Of a stretch of DNA of 13,014 bases, positions 7,915-13,014 are shown in pieces. The stretch comes from Candidatus Coliplasma caballi (GTDB lineage Bacteria > Bacillota > Clostridia > Oscillospirales > CAG-382). Where the stretch lies: the NCBI GenBank assembly GCA_018065365.1, contig JAGHTH010000219.1:1-13014 (forward strand). The letters are read 5' to 3'. The notes under the pieces were generated by a model. The model was given only the letters and a program-made list of their open reading frames with translations, ran no database searches and was not told the origin of the DNA. The first letter of the stretch is position 1. Each line of letters opens with the position of its first letter. A program made the translations under genes and the position numbers.

Positions 7915-9144
7915 TTACACGCCGAGCGGCTTGCGCGAGCCGTCTTCGCCGAGGAATTCGGCAAACGCGTAGCCCTGCGCTTCCGCCTGTGCGAGCTGTT
8001 TCCCGACCTTTTTCTTCTTGCAGATCAGCGAAACGTCAAATTCCGCGTGCAGCGTACGCGCGTAACGGATCGCCTGCTCGCTCGCTCCCTCGTCGTAGAA
8101 CAGCGCCAGGCGCGGTTTCCCCGCCTGTTTCGTTCCGCGCTCGGTCAGCACCGAGAAGATGCGCTCGAACCCGATCGAAAAGCCGACCGCCGGAACGGTC
8201 TCTCCGCCGAACTTCCCTACGAGGTTATCGTATCTGCCGCCGCCGGCAACGGTACCGCCGAACGACGGGCATTCCACCTCAAACACGGTGCCGGTGTAGT
8301 AGCCCTGCCCGCGCACCAGCGTCGGATCAAAGACCACTTCGTATCTGCCGTCCGCCAGAGCGTTCGATTTCGCAAGCAGATCGGTCAGCGCGTTCGCGGC
8401 GTCCTCGCATCCGTAAGCGGAAAGCGTTCCGAGCGACAGATCGCCCGTCAGGATCGCGATCAGCTTGTCCGCGGATTCTTCCGCAAAGCCCTTTTCCGAA
8501 AGTTCTGCCTTGACGCCGTCAAAGCCGATCTTATCCTGCTTGTCAATGGTTACGCAGACGGTGTCCGCCGATTCCGCGGGGAACCCGCAGGAGAGGATCA
8601 CGCCGCGCAGAATATTTCTGTGATTGACGCGCACTTTGAAATCGTCGATCCCGACGGCAAGCAGCGCTTCCGCCGTAACGGAGATCAGTTCGGTCTCGCA
8701 ATCCATGCTCTCCGAGCCGAGAATATCGATGTCGCATTGCACGAACTCGCGCAAACGTCCTTTCTGCGGACGTTCGGCACGGTAAACTCTGCCGGTCTGG
8801 ATGCACTTGAACGGCGTTTCCAGTTCGTTCTTATGTGCCGCGTAATAGCGGGAGAGCGGCAGCGTCAGGTCGTAACGGAGTCCGAGATCGCAAAGGTGCG
8901 CGAAATCTCCGTCCGCGATCGCCTTTTCAAGTTTCTGGCCGCGCTTTTCCAAGCGGTAGATCAGTTTCAGATTGTCGCCGCCGTCGCTGTTTTCCAGATT
9001 CTCGATGCTTTCGACGGCAGGTGTGTCAATATGGCGGAAACCGCTTGCGCGGTACACGTTCAGAATGTCCGCAAGCAAACGGTCGCGAATATCGTTTTCG
9101 GCGGGAAGGTAATCCCGCATTCCCTCCACGGGTGTGGTTTTCAT
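7915..9144 (-). CDS. hisS: Histidine--tRNA ligase (divergent motif 2 type, short C-terminus)
   Basis: 409 residues, slightly short for HisRS. It charges tRNA-His with histidine. Seen are the N-terminal GMRDYLP (8-14), motif 2 with GRVYRAERPQKGRLREF (118-134), the HisRS signature LVRGQGYYT (276-284) with Arg278, GGGRYDNLV (301-309), and motif 3 AVGFSIGFERI (319-329). These exclude the paralogue HisZ. The substrate segment reads DLTLPLSRY (92-100) and motif 2 ends in QCDID (136-140). These resemble archaeal, eukaryotic and some bacterial HisRS rather than the LRPEGT and QFHQ form of E. coli. The anticodon-binding domain stops soon after FLGEDG, about 30 residues earlier than usual. The ATG has AAGGA eight bases upstream. 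It follows the mgsA-like gene by 41 bases, with no T-box leader. Confidence 0.95.
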   Translation of the reverse strand: MKTTPVEGMRDYLPAENDIRDRLLADILNVYRASGFRHIDTPAVESIENLENSDGGDNLKLIYRLEKRGQKLEKAIADGDFAHLCDLGLRYDLTLPLSRYYAAHKNELETPFKCIQTGRVYRAERPQKGRLREFVQCDIDILGSESMDCETELISVTAEALLAVGIDDFKVRVNHRNILRGVILSCGFPAESADTVCVTIDKQDKIGFDGVKAELSEKGFAEESADKLIAILTGDLSLGTLSAYGCEDAANALTDLLAKSNALADGRYEVVFDPTLVRGQGYYTGTVFEVECPSFGGTVAGGGRYDNLVGKFGGETVPAVGFSIGFERIFSVLTERGTKQAGKPRLALFYDEGASEQAIRYARTLHAEFDVSLICKKKKVGKQLAQAEAQGYAFAEFLGEDGSRKPLGV

Positions 9145-9185
9145 AGATTCTGTCCTTCGTTTTCGTCAATTCTTTTTTTGCTTGA

Positions 9186-9578
9186 TCAGAGCAGTTCTCT
9201 CCAATCCAGGTCGCCGCGGTCGAGCGCGAGGATCAGTGCCTCGGCTGTCGCGATGTTGGTTGCCGCCGGAACGTTATACACGTCGCAGGCATGGATCAGC
9301 GGCACCAGCGTGTTCAGATACTCGTGGTCGTCGGACGTATCGCAGAGCAACAGCAGAAGGTCCACTTCGCCGTACGCGATCTTGGTCGCGAGCTGGTTGT
9401 CGCCGCCGTGAAAACCGGCAAGCAGTTTTTCGATCTCGAGCCCGGTGGCTTCGGTAATATATTTTGCGGTGGTCGCGGTCGCGCAAAGGTGGTGGCGGCT
9501 CAGAATGCCGCAGTATGCCGTGCAGAATTCCGTGATCAGTTCTTTCTTTTTGTCGTTTGCAAGGATCGCAATGTTCAT
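9186..9578 (-). CDS. Methylglyoxal synthase-like protein with altered active site
   Basis: 130 residues, close to the length of B. subtilis MgsA and similar along its whole length (start MNIAILANDKKK, middle GGD, end CDVYNVPAATNIATAEAL). MgsA turns dihydroxyacetone phosphate into methylglyoxal in the cytoplasm. Several residues needed for that appear changed. The His of AHD/VAHD is Asn8 (AND). The phosphate loop TGTTG reads TATTA (34-38). GPxGGDQQ reads GFHGGDNQ (55-62), with the catalytic-base Asp kept as Asp60. The PHxPD loop carrying His98 and Asp101 in E. coli reads roughly DTSDDHEYLN (80-89), with no matching Asp. So the fold is clear but methylglyoxal synthase activity is doubtful. The gene overlaps the MinD-like gene by four bases (ATGA) and has a strong AAGGA site eight bases upstream of its ATG. 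Confidence 0.8.
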   Translation of the reverse strand: MNIAILANDKKKELITEFCTAYCGILSRHHLCATATTAKYITEATGLEIEKLLAGFHGGDNQLATKIAYGEVDLLLLLCDTSDDHEYLNTLVPLIHACDVYNVPAATNIATAEALILALDRGDLDWRELL

Positions 9579-10444
9579 ACGGATGTTCCTTCCTTTCCTT
9601 CCTCACTCCAACGGTCTGCGTTTCTGCGCTGCTTCAGCAACTCCTTTTCGCGAGCGCGAAGCGCGCTTCCTTTCCGTTTTGGGAAAGACACTCCTTTCCA
9701 CAACGGGATCTCCAGCCCGCACATACGGCAGGCAATATTCAAAAATGCCGCTTCGTAATCCGCAAGCCGACGGTTCGGCTCTCCGGACAGCGCAAGGGAA
9801 ACCGCTTCCTGATCCTCGGGCAGCCGATCCGAACGCGGAACGGCACCGATCAGCGGGACGGACGAACGGAAAATGATGTCCGGCAGCGTCGGAAGCTTCC
9901 GGCTTTTCGCCTTCTCCTCCGAGAAGCAGTTGACCACGAGATGCACGCGCCGATGCCCGAAAGAAGCGAGATGCGCCGCGGTCTTTTCTGCCGCGCGGAT
10001 CGCGACGGACTGATGCAGCGTAACCACGATCGCGTCATCCGCAAGATCCGCGAACAGCCGGTAGTACGGAGTCAGTTCCGCGGAAGAATCCAGGATGCAG
10101 AAATCAAAGCGCTCCTTCAGATAAGCGATCATGTCCAGCGCGCGCCGGCGGTCCGGCATCGCTCCGTCGTAACGGATCGGGGCGGGCAGAAACCACAGTC
10201 CCTCGCAGTCATTGACCGGAAGCAGCGCGTCCGACACGGTGCAATTCCCCTGCAGCACGTCGCTGCAATCGTACATTGCGTAGTCCGCCATTCCGAGTAC
10301 AAGATCCATGCAGCGCATACCGAAATCGGCGTCCACGATGCAGACGCGTTTTCCGAGCGCGGCAAGTGCGCAGGCAATGCCTGCGGATACTGTCGTTTTA
10401 CCGACTCCGCCTTTGAAAGCGGTTACAAAAATCACTCTTCCCAA
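9575..10444 (-). CDS. MinD-like ParA/MinD-family ATPase
   Basis: 289 residues from a TTG start. It has a deviant Walker A KGGVGKTT (11-18), the MinD-like VDADFGMRCMD (37-47), a block like MinD's DVLQGNCTVSDAL (63-75), Asp119 in LDSSAE, where MinD has DSPAG, and the late GAVPRSD and GEPNRRL. These mark a SIMIBI ATPase that dimerises on ATP, closest to MinD, which positions the division site. The C-terminus differs: instead of a membrane-targeting amphipathic helix it ends in a long, highly charged tail (about 255-289). The start is set by GGAGGAG at 10,454-10,460, nine bases before the TTG, and by the promoter at 10,478-10,506. An open frame from a further-upstream ATG at 10,537 would begin before the promoter. 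It overlaps the mgsA-like gene; minC and minE are not seen. Confidence 0.85.
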   Translation of the reverse strand: MGRVIFVTAFKGGVGKTTVSAGIACALAALGKRVCIVDADFGMRCMDLVLGMADYAMYDCSDVLQGNCTVSDALLPVNDCEGLWFLPAPIRYDGAMPDRRRALDMIAYLKERFDFCILDSSAELTPYYRLFADLADDAIVVTLHQSVAIRAAEKTAAHLASFGHRRVHLVVNCFSEEKAKSRKLPTLPDIIFRSSVPLIGAVPRSDRLPEDQEAVSLALSGEPNRRLADYEAAFLNIACRMCGLEIPLWKGVSFPKRKGSALRAREKELLKQRRNADRWSEEGKEGTSV

Positions 10445-10453
10445 AACGGTACA

Positions 10454-10460
10454 CTCCTCC
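10454..10460 (-). promoter_or_regulatory. Strong Shine-Dalgarno supporting a TTG start of the MinD-like gene
   Basis: GGAGGAG on the minus strand, nine bases before TTG at 10,442-10,444. Together with the promoter just upstream it excludes the longer open frame beginning at 10,537 as the real start. Confidence 0.8.
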
Positions 10461-10477
10461 AAATTAGAGTTCGTAAT

Positions 10478-10506
10478 ATGATACCATTTACAGACCGTTT
10501 TGTCAA
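10478..10506 (-). promoter_or_regulatory. Sigma-A promoter with extended -10 for the MinD-like gene and array
   Basis: On the minus strand, TTGACA (10,501-10,506), a 17-base spacer, then TATCAT (10,478-10,483), which is one mismatch from TATAAT. TGG directly precedes the -10 box, giving an extended -10. Transcription should start near 10,471, leaving a leader of about 27 bases before the TTG start. This is the only strong promoter I saw for the nine-gene minus-strand array. Confidence 0.8.
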
Positions 10507-10556
10507 GTGTCCTGCGCAAAAAAGTACTGTATTCCAAACGGAAATTCGCTCTTTTT

Positions 10557-10585
10557 GCATAAAACCCGCCCGCGCGGCATACCTT
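10557..10585 (+). promoter_or_regulatory. Sigma-E (sporulation) type promoter of spoIIID
   Basis: GCATAAA at 10,557-10,563, a 14-base spacer, then CATACCTT at 10,578-10,585. The Bacillus sigma-E consensus as I recall it is KMATATT, 14-15 bases, CATACANT. The -35 matches in five of seven positions and the -10 in all but the sixth base. spoIIID is a known sigma-E target in B. subtilis, so element and gene agree. The predicted start near 10,591 leaves a leader of roughly 15 bases. Confidence 0.75.
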
Positions 10586-10606
10586 TCACACAGAAAGGAG
10601 TTTCTT

Positions 10607-10864
10607 ATGGCCCATTCCGATATGCTCACAAGAGCGGAAAGGATAGGAAAATACGTGTCGGAAACCGGTGCGACGGTACGCGCAGCGGCGGAAAAATACG
10701 GTGTCAGCAAAAGCACCGTTCACAAGGATCTGACCGTTCGGCTCAAAAAGCGGGATCCGTTTCTGTACAATCAGGTGCAGAACGTTCTGCGTATCAACAA
10801 AGAAGAACGCCATCTTCGCGGAGGAAACGCCACGCGAATGAAATATTTGGCTGCAAAACATTGA
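10607..10864 (+). CDS. spoIIID: Sporulation transcriptional regulator SpoIIID
   Basis: 85 residues, close to B. subtilis SpoIIID (93) but with a shorter C-terminal tail. A helix-turn-helix spans about 23-43 and contains YGVSKSTVHKDLT, nearly identical to the family. The second DNA-contacting region HLRGG-AT-KY is kept near 69-80. SpoIIID acts in the mother cell as both activator and repressor of sigma-E genes and helps switch on sigma-K. The ATG has AGAAAGGAG six bases upstream. The same reading frame stays open far upstream (to about 9,557), but that part is antisense to the MinD-like gene and lies before the promoter, so it is not used. In other spore formers spoIIID is often near mbl/mreB; here it is divergent from a MinD-like gene and followed directly by the promoter of a PfkB-family gene. 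Confidence 0.96.
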   Translation: MAHSDMLTRAERIGKYVSETGATVRAAAEKYGVSKSTVHKDLTVRLKKRDPFLYNQVQNVLRINKEERHLRGGNATRMKYLAAKH

Positions 10865-10889
10865 CAAATCACGAAAAAGGATATATAAT
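10861..10889 (+). promoter_or_regulatory. Perfect-consensus sigma-A promoter for the PfkB-like gene
   Basis: TTGACA at 10,861-10,866, exactly 17 bases, then TATAAT at 10,884-10,889: a match at every core position. The -35 box overlaps the spoIIID stop codon (10,862-10,864). The likely start is near A10,896. This should give constitutive vegetative expression, separate from the sporulation promoter of spoIIID. Confidence 0.88.
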
Positions 10890-10949
10890 AGGTTTATTCG
10901 GAGGATTATGTCGTATTCCGAGGGAAATGAAAGGACGGGTAAAAGTAAG

Positions 10950-11867
10950 ATGCGGAAAAAACGTATTTTGTTCGTAGGTACCGCCTGCGTCTGTTTCAGC
11001 GCGGACACTCCGTATATTCCCGCCCCGGGCGAATTGATCACGTCCCGCGGAAATTACGATACCTGCCCCGGCGGACACGGACTGCTTTCCGCGATCGCTT
11101 CCGGACGGTTGGGCGGTGATCCCGCGTTCTGTGCCTGCGTCGGACAGGACTATTACGGCGACCGCCTCAAAGAGATCTGCAAGCGCGAAGGGATGCACGT
11201 CTCCAACGTCGAGTCCCTCGCCGAAGAGCAGACCGCTCTGCAAGTGCGTCTGACCGAAAAAGACGGTACGCGGCGGCGGATCTGGCTGCCCGGCGCTGCC
11301 TCGCGGCTGAACGCGGCAACGGTCAAAACGGCGTTCTCCTGCTATCCCGACGCGATCACGGTATCTTCTTCCTGCCCGGAAGAAGTTCTGATCGCCGCTT
11401 CCGAAACGGCAAAAGAGCGCGGCGTTCCGTTCGTGCTGGACGAAGATCCCGACGGTCCGCTGCTGGACCTTCTCCCGCTTGAAAAGTTGGAGTCCGCGGA
11501 ACTGATGATCGTGAACGAAGCGCGTTCCGACGGCGAAAACGGCTTTTGCGTCAGCCGGGAAGACAAGCAGAAACAACTCTGCTACGCGCTCCGCAAGCGC
11601 GCAAACGTCCACGCGATCGTCATGCGTCTCGGAAGCAAAGGGTGCTTCCTGTACGACGGAAAATACTTCAGTTTGGTATCGGCGCCCGACGCGGAAACGG
11701 TCGATCCCGACGGCACGGAGGCGGTCTTTACGGCGGCGTTCGTGGGCGAATATCTTTCCTCTCACGACCTGCTCAAAGCGTCTCAATGCGCAAACGCCGC
11801 AGCCGGCTACACCGCTTCCCGAAAAGGCGGTTACGTTTCGCTTCCGGAGCGAAAAGAAGAAAATTAA
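10950..11867 (+). CDS. PfkB/ribokinase-family protein, probable pseudokinase
   Basis: 305 residues, the usual length of the family. The ribokinase pattern is clear: a strand at the start (ILFVG), PAPGEL near 25-30, GGHG with GRLGG near 41-56, a VGQDYYG segment (64-70), VNE near 188-190, and RLGSKGC at 226-232. However, GGKGAN has become GGHGLL (Lys to His43, Asn to Leu46). The terminal DTxGAGD motif, which forms the anion hole and supplies the catalytic base, reads DPDGTEA (252-258), with Ala258 in place of Asp. Sugar phosphorylation is therefore unlikely; a binding or regulatory role is inferred. An ATG at 10,908 adds 14 residues and has GGAGG only three bases upstream. The ATG at 10,950 fits the family N-terminus better but has AAAGGA 14 bases away. 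The start is unsettled. Confidence 0.85.
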   Translation: MRKKRILFVGTACVCFSADTPYIPAPGELITSRGNYDTCPGGHGLLSAIASGRLGGDPAFCACVGQDYYGDRLKEICKREGMHVSNVESLAEEQTALQVRLTEKDGTRRRIWLPGAASRLNAATVKTAFSCYPDAITVSSSCPEEVLIAASETAKERGVPFVLDEDPDGPLLDLLPLEKLESAELMIVNEARSDGENGFCVSREDKQKQLCYALRKRANVHAIVMRLGSKGCFLYDGKYFSLVSAPDAETVDPDGTEAVFTAAFVGEYLSSHDLLKASQCANAAAGYTASRKGGYVSLPERKEEN

Positions 11868-11883
11868 AAAACGAAAAAGAAAA

Positions 11884-11926
11884 ACTGCCTTGCTTGCGTT
11901 TTCCGCTTGCGAGGCAGTCTTTTTTT
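11884..11926. terminator. Bidirectional intrinsic terminator between converging genes
   Basis: A ten-base stem (11,884-11,893 with 11,909-11,918, one G-U pair on the plus strand) around a 15-base loop. It is followed on the plus strand by CT then six T's (11,919-11,926) and preceded by an A-rich stretch, which becomes a U-run on the minus strand. It can stop the PfkB-like message from the left and the addA message from the right. Confidence 0.88.
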
Positions 11927-11973
11927 GCTTTTTCGGAGCCGATCCTCCGGCACCGTCGGATGTGTGCGTTTTT

Positions 11974-13014
11974 TCAGACTTCACGCGCCATCGCGAACGA
12001 CCAGAGCGCCGTTTTGCCGACGCGTTTTCCCGTCATACGTTCAACCGCGTAACGATATTGCGCAAGCTGCGGCTCGTGGCGCGCGCGCAACTCTGCGGGA
12101 TCGAACACACGGTCGGTTTTGTAATCGACCACGGTCAGCGTGCCGTCTTCTTCCTCGAAGAAGCAGTCGATAACGCCCTGCACGAGAACGGTCTCGTCTT
12201 CTCTGCCGCCCAGCAGCGCAGCCGACGCGCGTACCGAGAATCGCTGCTCCCGGTATAGCGACGCGCTCTTGCGCATCCGACCGTACAGATCGCTTTCAAA
12301 GAACCGTTTCAGCCCGTCTTCATCCAGCAGATCGAACTGTTCCCGCGTCAGAAAGCCCGCCGCGAGCAGCCGTTCCGCTTCCGCGTGAATGCCTGCGCTT
12401 TCCACGCGTAAAAAATCGCAGAATTGCAAAAACAGGTGGTTTGCCGTTCCGCGAAGCGCGGGATCGTCGGCACGGGAAGCCAAGAACGCGGGCGGAACGA
12501 GAACCTGCCGCTCCGTATAGGCGGAAACGTAGGTTTTCTCGTCGGCTTTTTTCAATTCCGAAACGGACACTTTTGCGGGAACGGGCGCGTCCCCGTACGG
12601 ATAGGAATAGCGCAATGTTTCTTCCGTTTCGGCGTCAAAAACCGGCGCGGACGATTCCGAACGTTCCGCCGCGGGCGTGCGGTCGCCAAGCAGTTCGGCG
12701 TCGTTGATCTCGATCCTTTCAAAGCAGGGATTGCCGTTTCTCGTCGCGTACAGAATGTGATCCATAAAGCACGTCGCCGCGGTTTTGCGGTATTCGCCAG
12801 CGCGGTATCGTTCTTCTTCGTCGGTCCCCAGAACGTACAGTTTGTCTTTCGCGCGGGTGCAGGCGACGTACAGCAGGCGAAGTTCCTCGCTTTCGATCGA
12901 TTCGATTTCTTTCATCCGCGCGAATTTGTTTAACAGCGTATTCGTTTCGGTCAGGGTTTCGTAGTCTTTGAGCGGGAAAAACAACCCTTCGTCCTTGCGA
13001 AGCAGGAAAGGCGT
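11974..13014 (-). CDS. addA: ATP-dependent helicase/nuclease subunit AddA, C-terminal part (cut by window edge)
   Basis: About 346 codons are visible; the frame is open through the right edge, so the start and most helicase motifs are missing. AddA with AddB processes double-strand DNA ends to 3' tails for RecA loading, the Firmicutes counterpart of RecBCD. Evidence: superfamily 1 helicase motif VI (LLYVACTRAK, about 12,847-12,876). Then the RecB-type nuclease domain, with RGTANHLFLQ carrying the first catalytic His, GVID with its Asp near 12,168, DYKTD near 12,112-12,126, and QLAQYRYA. All the expected nuclease residues are present, so the domain should be active. The gene ends 47 bases from the bidirectional terminator and converges with the PfkB-like gene. 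It is not part of the minus-strand array at the left. Confidence 0.93.
   Translation of the reverse strand, partial: TPFLLRKDEGLFFPLKDYETLTETNTLLNKFARMKEIESIESEELRLLYVACTRAKDKLYVLGTDEEERYRAGEYRKTAATCFMDHILYATRNGNPCFERIEINDAELLGDRTPAAERSESSAPVFDAETEETLRYSYPYGDAPVPAKVSVSELKKADEKTYVSAYTERQVLVPPAFLASRADDPALRGTANHLFLQFCDFLRVESAGIHAEAERLLAAGFLTREQFDLLDEDGLKRFFESDLYGRMRKSASLYREQRFSVRASAALLGGREDETVLVQGVIDCFFEEEDGTLTVVDYKTDRVFDPAELRARHEPQLAQYRYAVERMTGKRVGKTALWSFAMAREV

Noticed and set aside
9575..9610. Repeated GGAAGGAAAGGAAGGA stretch as a regulatory repeat
   Set aside because: It is the end of the MinD-like coding sequence (Glu, Gly, Lys codons) and doubles as the ribosome site of the mgsA-like gene; nothing more is needed to explain it.
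10445..10537. Longer N-terminus for the MinD-like protein from an ATG at 10,537
   Set aside because: That codon is upstream of the promoter that should transcribe the gene, and the extra 31 residues precede the normal family N-terminus.
9557..10606. Upstream extension of the spoIIID reading frame giving a 435-residue protein
   Set aside because: The extension is antisense to the MinD-like gene and lies upstream of the sigma-E promoter. The 85-residue protein already matches SpoIIID end to end with a good ribosome site.
10869..11984. A 371-codon minus-strand open frame opposite the PfkB-like gene
   Set aside because: It crosses the terminator and has no family motifs; the plus-strand frame has a clear ribokinase pattern and a promoter.

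Overview
The window looks like chromosomal DNA from an endospore-forming, Gram-positive member of the Clostridia (Firmicutes), probably an uncultured gut-type lineage with moderately high GC. The evidence is a clear SpoIIID sporulation regulator behind a sigma-E-like promoter, an AddA-type recombination helicase/nuclease, the adjacent hisS-aspS pair typical of Firmicutes, a GldG/DUF4340-type ABC cluster common in Clostridia, and purine-rich Shine-Dalgarno sequences. I see no phage, IS element, CRISPR array, tRNA or rRNA.

Layout. From 10,444 down to the left edge, nine genes run head to tail on the minus strand with gaps of at most 69 bases and four short overlaps. In transcription order they are: a MinD-like ParA/MinD ATPase, an MgsA-like small protein, hisS, aspS, an ABC ATPase, an ABC-2 permease, a GldG-family auxiliary protein, a large DUF4340 protein, and the start of a lipoprotein gene cut by the window edge. 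One good sigma-A promoter with an extended -10 lies at the head of this array. I saw no terminator inside it. From the opposite side of the same intergenic region, spoIIID is read on the plus strand from a sigma-E-type promoter. A PfkB/ribokinase-family gene follows from a perfect-consensus sigma-A promoter whose -35 box covers the spoIIID stop codon. A bidirectional hairpin terminator separates that gene from the converging 3' end of addA, which runs off the right edge.

How the genes fit together. The ATPase, permease, GldG-like and DUF4340 proteins should form one membrane complex: a cytoplasmic motor, a six-helix channel subunit and two anchored extracytoplasmic partners. The translationally coupled lipoprotein is a candidate fifth part, and the substrate is unknown. 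hisS and aspS are housekeeping genes read in the same direction. The MinD-like and MgsA-like genes overlap by four bases and recall the min-rodA-mgsA order of Clostridia, although minC, minE and rodA are not seen here.

What stands out is a group of proteins around spoIIID that keep a known fold but have changed active sites. The PfkB-like protein lacks the catalytic aspartate and the substrate-site Lys and Asn. The MgsA-like protein lacks His19 and Asp101 equivalents. The MinD-like ATPase lacks the usual C-terminal membrane-targeting helix. The HisRS has archaeal/eukaryotic-style motif signatures and a clipped C-terminus. These residue calls come from alignment by eye to well-known family members and were not computed.
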